Shown here one piece after another: positions 53,169 through 64,000 of a DNA stretch of 64,000 nucleotides. Below the pieces are notes generated by a model. It was not told the DNA's origin, did not search any database, and saw only the letters and a program-made list of their open reading frames with translations. The translations under genes and the position numbers were made by a program. The stretch covers positions 1 through 64,000 of the forward strand of contig JAHFWL010001250.1 in assembly GCA_021292165.1 (NCBI GenBank). Reading direction: 5' to 3'. The DNA comes from Shinisaurus crocodilurus (Eukaryota; Chordata; Lepidosauria; Squamata; Shinisauridae). Every line of letters begins with the position of its first letter. Positions within the stretch are counted from its first letter, which is position 1.

Positions 53169-54680
53169 TTGCAAACAATTCCCACAAGGAGAAAAGGCAG
53201 AGGGCAACAGAAGAAGCCAATGTGGCTTCACAATAAACTCAAAGATGACCTGAAAACAAAAAAGGACACGTATAGGAAGTGGAAGGAAGGACAGGCTACA
53301 AGGGAAGAGTACAGGCAGGTAGCACAGAACTGCAGGAATAGTGTCAGGAAGGCTAAAGCTGAGAATGAGCTAAGGTTAGCGAGGGATGCTAAACACAACA
53401 AGAAAGCTTTCTTCAGATACATGCACAGTAAAAGACAGAAGAAAGAAATGGTGGTTCAACTACACGATGAGGATGGCAAATTGATAACAGAAGACAAAGA
53501 AAAGGCAGAAGTGTTCAATTCCTACTTCGACTCGGTCTTCTCCCAAAAGAGGGTCTATGACCCCCCTGGCAAACCTGAAGTGCAGACTGAAGGGGCAGGA
53601 TTGCAGCTTGAGATTGATAGGCAAATGGTCAAGGAGCACCTGATTACTCTGAATGAGTTTAAATCTCCAGGGCCTGATGAACTGCATCCTAGAGTAATAA
53701 AGGAACTGGCAGAAGAACTCTCAGAACCACTGTCTATTATCTTTGAGAAATCATGGAGGACAGGTGAAGTGCCAGATGACTGGAGGAGGGCAAATGTTGT
53801 TCCCATCTTCAAAAAGGGCAAGAAGGAAAAACCTGGGAACTATAGGCCAGTCAGTTTGACATCAATCCCTGGGAAAATTTTGGAGCAGATTATAAAGAAG
53901 TCAGTCTGCAAGCACCTTGAAAACAATGCAGGGATTATTAGAAGCCAGCATGGATTTGTTAAGAACAAATCCTGCCAGACTAATCTGATCTCATTTTTTG
54001 ATCGGGTAACCTCCCTTGTGGACTGTGGGAATGCTGTGGACATCATATATCTGGACTTCAGCAAAGCTTTCGACAAAGTGCCTCATGATATCCTGATTAG
54101 CAAGCTAGCTAAAAGTGGGCTAGATGGAACAACTATCAGGTGGATCCACAATTGGCTACAGAATCGGACTCAAAGAGTGCTTATCAATGGTTCCTTCTCA
54201 AACTGGAGAGAGGTAACGAGCGGGGTACCACAGGGCTCGGTCCTGGGCCCAGTGCTCTTCAACATTTTTATTAATGACTTGGATGAGGAGGTACAGGGAA
54301 TGCTTATCAAATTTGCAGATGACACAAAGTTGGTTGGAACAGCTAATACTCTGGAAGACAGAAACAAAATTCAAAGTGACCTCGATAGGCTGGAGCGCTG
54401 GGCCGTAAACAACAGAATGAGATTTAATAGGGATAAATGCCAAGTGCTGCACCTAGGGAGAGGAAACCAAATGCAGAGTTACAGAATGGGGGACACTTGG
54501 CTCAACAATACTACAAGTGAGAAGGATCTTGGAATTGTGGTAGATCACAAACTGAATATGAGCCAGCAATGCGATGTGGCTGCAAAGAAGGGAAATGCTA
54601 TTTTGGGCTGCATTAATAGAAGTATAACTTCCAAATCGCGGGAAGTGATAATTCCCCTTTACTCGGCACTGGTTAGGCCT
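53169..54680 (+). pseudogene. CR1 reverse transcriptase (copy 2)
   Basis: About 504 codons are open from QTIPTRRKGRGQQKKPMWL through NYRPVSLTSIPGKILEQI, YLDFSKAFDKVPHD, GVPQGSVLGPVLFNIFINDL and FADDTKL. The frame then runs on in the antisense of the SCAN exon for 15 codons to a stop at 54725, a chance fusion. The C-terminal domain present in copy 1 is missing, so function is unlikely. Confidence 0.85.
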
Positions 54681-55068
54681 TCACCTTCCCGTAGTCCTCC
54701 CTGTCTCCAGCTTCCAACTTGCTAAAGGATTTCTCTGCTTCTCCATGAAGGGCTGGTACGAGCCAAGATACCCACTTTTCTCTTGGCCATTGGCAGGCTT
54801 CAGCAACTCTCTCAAAAGAGGCCAGGAATGCTTCTGGGTCTTCCCATGGCATGGCTTCTATCACCTCAGGGTTCTCCTTGGTCAGCTGAGGGAATGGGAA
54901 GGCCTTCAGGAACTCTTCCCATTGGCCCACCCATTGCTGCAGCAGCCAATGCTGTGGTTGCTGGTTAACATTTGGTGGTGGTGCCCACCTTGGAGACTCT
55001 TGAAAGTGCATAACCTGGGCAACGTGTGGAACTTTTTCCACACCTTCAGATCGCACCTCCATTTTCAT
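54681..55068 (-). pseudogene. Truncated extended SCAN exon (gene C)
   Basis: Reading from ATG at 55068 (MKMEVRSEGVEKVPHVAQ), this is a third paralogous SCAN exon. It keeps the leader and the capsid-N-like half (PWEDPEAFLASFERVAEAC, DREDYGKVK). It stops abruptly at the position equal to residue 128 of the gene A exon, where the sequence becomes the antisense of a CR1 reverse transcriptase. The whole SCAN-proper half and the splice donor are missing; I did not find them on the far side of the CR1 (near 51360). Simple insertion therefore does not explain it; a deletion or rearrangement is needed, or a misjoin in the assembly. Gene C has probably lost SCAN-mediated dimerisation. Confidence 0.8.
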
Positions 55069-55089
55069 CCTGTTTTCCCCCCTCTCTTA

Positions 55090-57835
55090 CAGCTCTCTTA
55101 GGAATCCTGCTGCTAGAAGTGGGAACCCTCTCTTGGCCTTGGTTTGTAGCTTGGTTTGTAGCTATTGAACTATTTCAGTTGAACAGGCTGATTTTTATGC
55201 AAGTTCTAGAGGCCCTCACACAGGACTTTCCTCAATAACTTGCCTGGAGTCAGGGTTATTCTTGGATGTTGTGTGGAGGATACTCTCTGCAGGCAACAGA
55301 ATATAAAAGGAAGATCTGAGAGTTGTACAATAAATACTTTGGAACGGGGGCAGGGGGTGGGTGGGAGCCAGCTGTTTTGTATTTCTATCAAAAAAAATTA
55401 AGGAACATATTTTGATAAAATACAAGTTCCCTCTCAGCCAATGATGGTGGCCACTTAGGAAAAGGAGGAAAAGCAGCACATAAAAAAGAACAAAAGGGGA
55501 GACAGATTTGCATGTGCTTGTGTGTGTGTATGCATAAATAATTATAATTTAAATAGAAATACAGTATCTCCCCATAGTGCGGAAGACTGCGAGCAGGGGA
55601 GCTGTGTGCCTGTCTGGTCAGCCTGCTGTCCAGGTCCTAACTGCTGATGGGCATCTGTTCTTATGGCTGTTTATCATTACACTGGAATCAAACAGGACAG
55701 CCTTTCAAAAAGAGGATGTCCTCAAATAGAGGATGGTCCTCTGGCGATTCTTCAAATAGAGGACTGTTCTCTGTAAAAGAGGACACATGGCCACCAGGCA
55801 GCATGTTCTGAATACCAGTTGCAGGGGAGCGACTGCAGGAGAAGGGCTGTGGCTCCTTTCTGTCCTGCTTGCGGCCTTCCTAAGGGCGTCTGGTTTGCCA
55901 CTGTGGGAAATGGGATATTGAATTATTTCAGCCTTTCCCAACCTGGTGCCTTCCAGATGTTTTGGACTTCAAGTCCCATCAGGCCAGCCAGCATGGCCAA
56001 TGGTCAGGAATGCTGGGAGTTGTAGTCCAAAACTTCTGGAGGTCACCAGGTTTGGGAAGACTGTGCTAGATAGGCCGACCCATTCTTATGTAGGTTCCAC
56101 TTTTACAATTAAATAGGCACATTACAAAAGAGAAAAAAGGGACAATTCAGTTACCACTTCTTACACAATGCTACATAGTTGTGACAGTGACCAGGCGTAG
56201 AATAACCGCACAGAGGCAGTTCTGGGAGGGAAGGAACCAAAATGGCTGTTGGCCCCATACAAGCAGATGGAGGGATCTCTGATCTAGCCAGGCAAAATGG
56301 CTGCTGATGGACAGAGAGTTCTGGGAGGGGATGAGCTCAAATGGCCATTGGTCTCAGCTAGGTTGATGGAGTGGGCTTCCCGGTGCAGTTCTGGGGGAAA
56401 CAGGAGGTTATGTTAAAGTTTATTTTGATTATGCTTTTGTGCCCCCCTCAAAACCGTTTGTGAGTTTAAAACACAAAATTTGCCAAATTAAACATATAAA
56501 TCAGAATCCACTCCAATTCAAAAAGCAGCTCGCCATTTTAAAATATCATGGGGCTGGATCCAGATTTAAGCTGGATCAACTGCGCTGGTGGAAGTGGACT
56601 TCCCCATCTCCTCCTTCACACAGCAGCTTCCCTGAAAATGGTACACAGCGAGTCATCAGGAGACCCTGCTGAATTGGGTGAGCTGTAGTGTGTGCACATG
56701 TGGGTGGGGTGGGGATCCCTTCTTCTTGCAAAAGGCAGATCCTGGATCCAACCCCAAAATTACACACTAAAATGAGAAAATACAAATCAGAATCCAATCC
56801 TACCTGAAAGAGTGATATAGTATCCTAAAACAACAAAAGATATACAAAATCAGGGGCTGGAAGTACAAGACACATTTGGAATAGAAGTCAGGTGGAAGAG
56901 AAAAGCCTTCACCGTCCATTGGGAGGAGGGGAGAGAGACAAATGCGCCACCCAGAGGAGGGAGTTGCAAAACCTAGGAGGAGCCACCACAGAGAAGGCCT
57001 GTTCCTTCTTTGTACCCACCAGCCTAAGCTCAGAAAAGAGTGTGATGTGCCCCTTCTGAAGATCTCTGGAGAGCCAGAGAACAATCACGGATGGTCCCAA
57101 CCAGGCTGATGGGGTGAATCCTGTTGGCAGTCTCTTCTCCCTTTGATGACCAATGTAGGTTGGGCAAAGAGAAGGGTTAAGCAAAATCTTGTCTTGGAAA
57201 CACGTTTACTTCATATAAACGGAGATGGGGGAGGGAAGCCCTGCTGAAGACCACCCCCATGAAGGCTCCTCCCCCCTCAACTGTCACCGCTGCCAGCCAT
57301 TCCAGCAGCCTGAGCTGAGGGAGATGGGAGGGGGAAGCAGGGCCATTCCACCAGCCCTGCGGAAAAACTGTACTTCCCTCCCCTTCCTTTTTTCCTTGTG
57401 TGTCGTGTCGTGTCTTTTTTTTTTTTTTAAGATTGTAAGCCTGCAGGCAGGGCTTGCCTTATTTTACTGGTTAACTGTAAGACTCTCTGGATCCCTTTTT
57501 GGCCAAGGAGATGGATAAAATGTTTAAATAAATGAATCTTTAGGGACCACCCCCTTCGTCACACTCGTCTTTTTGAAAGTGTCCATATATGATCCCCCCC
57601 CACACACACACCTGAGCTGTACTTTATGTGATGGTTTCAGACTCAGTTGTACATTAAAATGCTGTCTGGGTTGTTTGTTCTCACTGTAATTTTTTTTAAA
57701 TTGTGTTGAACTGTTCTCCAGAGAGAGAAGCATCAACAGTCAGGATATATCTCTTGCTGAGAGACTCCTGCCCTACCAACATCCATCACTGAAGCCACCA
57801 GAGGGAGAGGAAGCAGCCAGCTAGCCACCCACCCA
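55090..57835. other. Gene-free stretch upstream of the truncated SCAN exon
   Basis: Holds the palindromic MITE 55927-56064, the repeat 56553-56755 and a LINE-like tail at about 57410-57540 (gattgtaagcctgcaggcag). No exon recognised. Confidence 0.45.
56553..56755. repeat. Unclassified repeat, copy 1
   Basis: Related to 63515-63718 in inverse orientation (ggatcaactgcgctggtgga, gtggacttccccatctcctc). Confidence 0.5.
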
Positions 57836-57839
57836 CCAT

Positions 57840-58490
57840 TGATTAGGTTCAGACAACACGGTAACCCACACTCAAGGGTTGAGTATGGGTTGTTGTTGAG
57901 CCATGGGTTGTTGTTGAAATGTGGGTTATCATGTTGTCTTGTTAGGGAAAAACTCCAATTGACTCCAGTTGCACTATCTTGGATGCAGAAAGAGAGAAAA
58001 CTTTATTAATTAACACAGCTTTGTGGAAACTGGAAATGCCCAGTTCCTCTAACTAAATTCACACAATACTTTGATAGAAAATGGAAAGAGGCAGGTCAAG
58101 TCACCAGAGGAAAACAGCACTGTGATTGGTTATTGGACTTTTCAGAGGCAGGCAGACAAAGCAAAGACATTAGCTAGAAACAACACTGTGGATTGGCTAT
58201 TTGAGGAGAAGAGTGTGGTCTCATTCTAATCTTGTTTCCTCATTCTTTCCCATGGTCCCAAACAAGAAAGCTACTTCTTCAGTCAGTTTGCACTGGCTCA
58301 AGCCAGTTTTATAGTTATACAGTCAGCTAAATTAAGCCTGTTCATTCATGTGCAACCTTTAATTGCTTCCTACTGACAACAAGCAACATATATTTTTGCC
58401 TTCACAGTCTGAACCAAGCCGAGATAACCAACCATGGTTTGTTAACCACAAACAACCCACAGTTCACAACCCAACAACAAACCCACCACT
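57840..58490. mobile_element. Foldback element opened by a solo LTR
   Basis: Left arm 57842-57939 (ggttcagacaacacggtaac, gttgagtatgggttgttg) and right arm 58407-58488 (gccgagataaccaaccatgg, acccacagttcacaacccaa) belong to the same family as 44140-44770. A 467-bp insertion lies between them. Confidence 0.65.
57940..58406 (-). repeat. Solo LTR-like insertion
   Basis: 467 bp, TGTTAGGG ... CCTTCACA, with a 4-bp duplication, GTCT (57936-57939 and 58407-58410). AATAAA occurs on the minus strand near 58008, suggesting that orientation. It is an old LTR of an endogenous retrovirus or LTR retrotransposon; no coding sequence. Confidence 0.6.
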
Positions 58491-60550
58491 GGAATGTGGC
58501 CCCCGAGAACTTCTCCGAAATTGTATTCAGCCCTCTGAACAAGGAAACTGTTAATAAAAAATAATTTTTTAAAAATGTCTTCTCTGATACAAACAGTTCA
58601 TACACAGAAATACATTGAGTATTTGCTCTCCCCCACCCTTCAGAGGATTGTGTTCAATGGAATTTTCTGCTTTCTGACAGGGTGCCTCTATTTATTTATT
58701 TGGCAGGTTTACATCCCACTTTTCGACTAGAATCCTCAAAGTTGCTTACAACATTTATAAATACAACAAAATCCGTACGAGCAGCAACAAACTTTCCGCA
58801 TTGTATAAGGGTCTGTTACAGTGCTGGATCCAAGTTTTTGAGGGCTCCTTCCATCAGTGACTCTACCATCTCACTGCCATTGTCATCAGCTGCTCTTGCT
58901 CCTCATCCTCCATCATTGCTCTCACTTGCTTGCTTGAGAGCCAGTGGGTGAGTAGGCCATGGCATCTGTTGCTCCTCCTTCCCACTGCCAACGTGGTCTG
59001 GGCCAGAACGAGAGGCAAGTGAACGAGGAGGAATAAGCGCAGGGGGCTCTTGCCAGTGGGTCCCTGCTGGGGTGTGTGTCCTCGGCAGGTGCCCAACCAT
59101 GGCAACTCTTTATGCCAACTTTGGGCTTTTAGGTAGTGATCCTTGGTGTACAGAGATTATGCGTACACAAGAGTGCCCCTATTGCCATTTGTGAAATGTT
59201 GGAGACACAGAATTTTGGACTGGAGACAGTGGAGAGTTGTAATTTAGGCTCATGGTGTTTGGGTGACCCGGACCCCCCTCCAGTTCAACTAAGCTTTGCT
59301 ACACTTAGGTGCAGCTAGGCCTGCTGCCTCTTTTCCTGAGAGAGCCAAATGCTTTTAACAACAGCATGACACGAAGAAATCCAATAAATGCAACCCTCCT
59401 TGTTATAGATGGTGCTGAAGAGATCAGGGCCGTATCAGGGTGCAGAACCTCTTTCAGCCTGAGGGCCAAATTCCATTTCAAGGAAGCTCTTGGGGGCTGC
59501 ATTCCCGTGGTGGGTGCAGCCAAAGGAGTGGGCTCAAAACTCCAAAATATCAGCACATTTTAGCTTCAAGCTCTTGCTACTAATAACTAAACCTTTGGAG
59601 AGGCAGTTCAACCTTTTAGAATCGGGGGGGGGGGAGCAGCAAAGCTGGGAAACCACGAAGTGATCAGTGGTTGGGGGAAGGGGTGTGGCCACCAGAGGAA
59701 TCCCAGAGGTCTGGACTGGGATCCCAGAGGGCCGTATTTGGCCCCTGGGGCTGAGGTTCAGCACCCCTAGGCTATATATACCACCTGTCTGCCTGACAAG
59801 TCCTCCAAGGTGGCTAACAATAAGCAAAAATTAATACATAAGCGAGCTGTGATAAGATGGAGGCTTGGGGGGAACATGATGTAAAATGTCCATTCCACGT
59901 AAATGTGATTGTTCAAATTGTTCTAGAAAGTTCCAGACTGAAAATTACACATATTGACCCAGAGGTTAAGTTACTTCACTTAAGTACAACAGAACGGAGT
60001 GGTACTGGCTTCCAACTGTTTGTTGCTTGCATATCTACTCAGGAGTAAGTCCTATTACATTCAATGGGACTTCTTCCCAGGTAAGTGTGCAGAGGATTTC
60101 AGCCCTTGTCTTCAAGTAAATGATTTTGCCTGGAGTTCTTCCCTTATGTACAGAGAAAGCCAAATGGATGGCCCATTAATTCCACAATCCCTCTGCCCAG
60201 CCACCAAACCTGACCTCTTCACAACACTTTTTTTTTTAACGGTTACACCAAATAGTATGCCCACTTGTTCACAAAATACACAAATCACAAAAAAGAGGGA
60301 GATGTGATTTAAATCAGTGATTTGAATCACTTTAAGTCAGCCCACCTTGACTTGCCAGATTTAATGTTAGATTTGCCTCCTCTGCCCCCCCCCCCTCTTT
60401 TTGATCTTGGGCTCAGCCCATGCAAAATGTGAGGAAATAATAGAAGGGAAAATCTACCTCTGAACATAGGCTGAGTGCCAGGCCCACACTCCTCAATAAA
60501 CCCCACAGCCAATTTCCATGTAAAATCAAGTCATCGGCCCAACACATGTA
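58491..60550. other. Gene-free stretch near the right end
   Basis: Apart from H1 copies at 58485-58545 (fragment) and 59436-59769, no exon or known repeat is clear. Confidence 0.45.
59436..59769. mobile_element. hAT-type element 'H1', near-complete copy
   Basis: A 334-bp copy with terminal inverted repeats (cagggtgcagaacctc at the left, gaggttcagcaccccta at the right) and an imperfect 8-bp duplication, GGCCGTAT / GGCTATAT. It defines the ends of the H1 family. Confidence 0.75.
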
Positions 60551-60554
60551 GCAG

Positions 60555-61355
60555 GGCACACTCGAGACCTGGTTTTTTCAGCCGAAGCATGGAGATGGTG
60601 ATCTGAAGGTGGGGGACTTTGAATCGGTCCCCTTGTCATGGTCAGATCACTACCTGCTGAGATTTAGGCTAACTGCAGCTTTCCCCCTCTGCAAGGGTGG
60701 GGGACCTATTAAGATGGTCCGGCCCCAGAGGCTGATGGATCCAAATGGTTTCCAGAGGGCCCTTGGGGGGTTTCCGGCTGATATGGCTGGCGGTCCTGTC
60801 GAATCCCTGGTTGATCTCTGGAATAGAGAGATGACCCGGGCTATTGACACGATCGCTCCTGAGCTCCCTCTCTGTAGTAGAGCTCGTACGGCTCTGTGGT
60901 ATACCCCAGAGCTGAGAGTGATGAAGCAAAACAGGAGATGGCTTGAGTGCAGGTGGAAGAAAACTCCTAGTGGATGCAATCGACCTTACTATCCTTACTA
61001 ACCTTACTATCTTTTCGGCGCCAGGTTAAGACTTCCCTCTATGCCAAGGCATTCAATAGTTAAGAGCTCAAAATTGCACGGGGGGTGGGGGAATTGTCAC
61101 CTGTAGACTTAGTTTATTAACTTTTTGTATTGTCATTTTAAACTGTGCTTTTTAATTTGGTTTTTAATCTTTTTTGTATGTTTTTATTGTTTTTATGTAC
61201 AAACTGTTGTGAACCACCCAGAGAGCTTTGGCTGTGGGGCAGTATAGAAATAAAATAAAATAAATAAATAAATAATCGCCCAGGGTGGCCGGGTGACCGG
61301 CCAGATGGGCGATTAATAAATATAATAAATAAATAAATAAATAAATAAATGTCCT
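60555..61355 (+). mobile_element. L2-like LINE, internally deleted
   Basis: The first part (60609-61001) encodes the end of the endonuclease and the linker to reverse transcriptase (SDHYLLRFRLTAAFPLC, VDLWNREMTRAIDTIAPE, WYTPELRVMKQNRRWLE). It then jumps to an L2-type 3' UTR (gaaccacccagagagctttg, cagtatagaaataaaataaa, tail with ataaataaataa). Reverse transcriptase is missing. Confidence 0.7.
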
Positions 61356-61379
61356 GGTTTAAAATTTGAAAAAAATTGT

Positions 61380-61990
61380 CACCTTACCCATGGGAGACCC
61401 ACAAGCAGGACATGAGTGCAACAGCACCCTCCCATCCATGTTCCCCAGCAACTGGTGTACATAGGCATACTGCCTCTGATACTGCAGGAAGCACATAGCC
61501 AATCAGGACTAGTAGCCACTGATAGCCTTCTCCTCCATGAATTTGTCCAATCCCTTTTTAAAGCCATCCAAACTGGTGGCCATCAGTACAACCTGTGGAA
61601 GTGAGTTCCATAGTTTAACTGTGTGCTGCGAAGAAGTCCTTCCTTTGATCTGTCCTGAACCTCCCACCAATCAGCTTCATGGGATGACACCTTTGGGTTC
61701 TAGTATTATGAGGGAGGAGAGAAAAATGTCTCCCTGTCCACTTCCTCCACTCCATGCATAATTTAACACACCTCTATCATGTCTCCCCTTACTCGCCTTT
61801 TTCTAAGCTAAACAATCCCAGCTGCTGTAACCTTTCCTCATAGGGGAGTTGCTCCAGCCCCTTGATCATTTCAGTTGCCCCTTTCCCAACTCTACAATAG
61901 CCTTTTTTAGGTGCGGTGACCAGAACTGTACATAGTATTCTAAGTGCGGTCGCACTATAGATTTGTCCAAGGGCAGTATGCAAATCTATA
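61380..61990 (-). mobile_element. CR1-type 3' region
   Basis: Long minus copy from cacaagcaggacatgagtgc to aagtgcggtcgcactataga, equivalent to 15000-15375 plus 24680-24998. At its inner end it meets an inverted repeat of agatttg around 61965-61995. Confidence 0.75.
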
Positions 61991-62369
61991 GTGCAACTGC
62001 ACTGTTCCAGCCCTGCTATGCAGCAGGATGAAGAGACCTGCTTCAGGAATTACCATGATCGGTGGGCAGGTGCAATAGATGAAGGCAGGAATTGGGCTCT
62101 GAATGATGCAGGAGTGCTAATGGATATGTATAGAACCTCTTTCAGCCCATGCACCTTGACTCAGGTGGGTGAGGGGTGCCGTGGGACTAGTCAGCCTTGG
62201 TCTCAATGATCTTAGGTAAGCCTCTGTTCCAGGGGTGGGGAACCTGGTGGCCTCCAGATATTGTTGTATTCTAACTCCCAGCAGCCCCAGCCAGAATAGC
62301 CAATAGTCAGGAATGTTGGGAACTGTATTCCAACAACATCTGAAGGTTTCACACCCCTGCTCTATTCAC

Positions 62370-62465
62370 TTAGCCTCTCTCCTGCCCCCGCCCCAGCAGT
62401 ATGGGGATAATACTGGCCTACCTTACAGAACTGTTGTAAGGATTACAGAGAGAATATCTGCAGCA
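62370..62465 (+). repeat. MIR-like SINE 3' part
   Basis: cttagcctctctcctgcccc then atggggataatactggccta and a gttgtaaggattac block, as in the 3' half of MIR. Confidence 0.5.
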
Positions 62466-63019
62466 TACTTTCGAACCCTCTGACATATAGAACTAAACAA
62501 AATCCCTTCCATGCTTATAGTCAAGTAAAGAGTAACTGAATACAGCTGCAATCCTCTGCATACTTACCAGGGAGTGATTCCTATTGAAATAAAGTGGGAT
62601 TTACTTTTGAGTAAAGAAATAGGATTGTGCTGCTGCTGCTCTTTTATTCGACTGTTCCACTCAAGGTGGCATTGCCCAGCAAAAGCCAATTCAGGCACTT
62701 GTTAGTGCTGCTGCTTTTAGGTTTTGTGTTTCTGCAGATAGCCCTATTCCAGGAATGCAGGGTTGCAAAAAAGAACAGGGGGCCCTCCTGTCCTGCACCT
62801 TCCGTTGCTGTGCAGAAGAGGGGATTTATTTATTTACAGCATTTTCGCTGCACTCTTCTGTGAGAAAATGCTCCCAGAGGAGCTTACACAGATTAATAAG
62901 AAGACAGTCCCTGCCCTCAGGCTTGCTATCTGAAAGACAAGACACAAAAGAGCAAAACTCAGGCAGCGGTTCTTAGTTTCTTGTACAACAAGGTGGACCT
63001 GCTAAAATTTCTTCTTCTA

Positions 63020-63422
63020 CACAACAATGAAAGGTCATCCCATGAAACTGAACGGTGGGCAATTCAGGACAGACAAAAAGAAGGACTTCTTCACACAGCT
63101 CAGAGTTAAACTATGGAATTTGCTTCTACAAGATGAGGTGATGGCCACCAACATGGATGGCTTTAAAAGGGAATTCAAAAAATTCATGGAGGATAAGGAT
63201 ACCAAAGGCTACTAGTTCGGATGGCTGTATACTACCTCCAGTATCAGAGGCCATATAACTCTCCATTCGAGTTTCTGGGGAACATGAATGGGAGGGTGTT
63301 ATTATACTCTTGTCCTGTTTGTGGACTTCCCATGGGCATCTGGTTGGCCGCTCTGGGAACAGAATGCTAGACAATATAGGCCTTTGGTCTAATTCAGCAG
63401 GGCTCTTATGTTCAGGATACAT
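63020..63422 (+). mobile_element. CR1-type 3' tail
   Basis: aaggtcatcccatgaaactg, cacacagctcagagttaaac, atgggagggtgttattatac and tcagcagggctcttatgttc. Confidence 0.72.
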
Positions 63423-63514
63423 GCGCCTCTCCTCTTTTGCATCTGGCCACACTACTGCAATGTGACTTGGATGGGGGACTCACGGTCCCTCGGTTGAATC
63501 TAGGACCTGCCTTC

Positions 63515-63718
63515 TGTGAGATAAAAGGCTCCACTCGCAGAAGGTCCCTCTGCCCAATTTTGGGAGATCCCTCCTTCCCCTCACATCATAGCTCACCCCA
63601 TTCAGCAGGGTTTTCTGACTCTCTATGTAGCATTTTCAGGGGGCTGGAGGGGCTGTCATGGGAAGGAGGGGGTGGGGAAGTCCACTTCCAGTTGATCCAG
63701 TTGAAATCTGGATGCAAC
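63515..63718. repeat. Unclassified repeat, copy 2 (inverse)
   Basis: ggtggggaagtccacttcca and ttgatccagttgaaatctgg mirror 56553-56755. Confidence 0.5.
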
Positions 63719-63804
63719 CCCTTACTTTCTGTGCTACAATAGCTTCTAACCCTGCTTACAAAAACAGGCAATAAAGACACCACGCTGCTAAGTATTGGAA
63801 TCCC

Positions 63805-63965
63805 AAGACTTTATTGACAAAAAATGGTTGCGTGCCTTCACAAAGGCAAAATGAAGAGGCAGTGTGCTTGTCCACCAGGCTTACAATCGAATGAACAAAG
63901 TGGGCAAGTTTCATTAGCATCTTATTACTGCCACAATTTACACAGAGGAGGCTTCAGAAGCTGAC
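63805..63965 (-). other. Possible 3' end of a minus-strand gene entering from the right
   Basis: On the minus strand a repeat-poor stretch ends with AATAAA (63815-63810) followed by a GT-rich region, as at a polyadenylation site. No reading frame was recognised in it. It could be the 3' UTR of a gene lying to the right of the window. Confidence 0.3.
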
Positions 63966-64000
63966 AACCCTCCCTCCCCGCCTCCACTGCCCAACACCCA

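Larger units (their letters stand above)
51360..54680 (+). mobile_element. CR1 LINE with ORF1 and ORF2 (copy 2), 3'-truncated
   Basis: The element includes ORF1 esterase, endonuclease and reverse transcriptase regions. Its 3' end is lost: it stops inside the thumb region at ...ALVRP, joined at 54677-54680 to the truncated SCAN exon. LINEs normally lose their 5' end, so a 3' loss points to a later rearrangement. A truncated SINE sits in the endonuclease region (52335-52442), and several stops follow it. Confidence 0.88.

Noticed and set aside
53169..54725. A chimeric host gene made of reverse transcriptase and SCAN sequence
   Set aside because: The SCAN part is read in antisense for only about 15 codons; the fusion is by chance.

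Overview
The window reads as nuclear DNA of a squamate reptile, most likely a lizard. No bacterial-style gene order is present. The interspersed repeats are squamate-type: Sauria-type tRNA SINEs with ATAAATAA tails, CR1 and L2 LINEs, hAT and TTAA-site MITEs, and a Gmr1-like Ty3/gypsy retrotransposon. Genes occur only as short exons on the minus strand, with standard splice sites, separated by repeat-filled introns.

Gene content: parts of three paralogous zinc-finger genes, all on the minus strand. Gene A (right to left): extended-SCAN exon 9932-10624, linker exons 8131-8239 and 6180-6256, KRAB-A exon 3874-4000, and a decayed KRAB-B-like exon at 1261-1366; its zinc fingers would lie beyond the left edge. 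Gene B: extended-SCAN exon 28788-29531, linker 27811-27937, zinc-finger exon 23939-24510 with three C2H2 fingers; no KRAB exon seen. Gene C: a SCAN exon cut off at 54681 by CR1 sequence, linkers 50231-50351 and 48304-48356, KRAB-A 45180-45306, KRAB-B 44929-45036, then two possible terminal zinc-finger exons, 43059-43546 and 41077-41687. Exon lengths and splice phases are compatible along each chain (0, 1, 0, 1, 1), which is the main support for the short exons.

Between genes A and B, at about 17450-20444, lies a truncated minus-strand Gmr1-like retrotransposon: LTR, gag with a SCAN-like capsid and a CCHC knuckle, protease, then integrase-like sequence with no reverse transcriptase between them. 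A solo LTR of the same family is at 34505-35283. The SCAN domain is known to descend from the capsid of this family, so parent-type and host-type copies sit side by side. SCAN-KRAB zinc-finger proteins are nuclear DNA-binding factors thought in part to silence retroelements.

The rest is dense in transposons, often nested: CR1 containing hAT containing SINE; a hAT containing a CpG-rich hAT and a TTAA-site MITE; foldback elements opened by a 5S-rRNA-derived SINE, a solo LTR or another MITE. The two most unusual items besides the SCAN/Gmr1 pairing are a hAT-type element (32258-32988) carrying a CpG-island-like cargo, and a hAT-type element (5325-5983) with dense GACTCG arrays at both ends.
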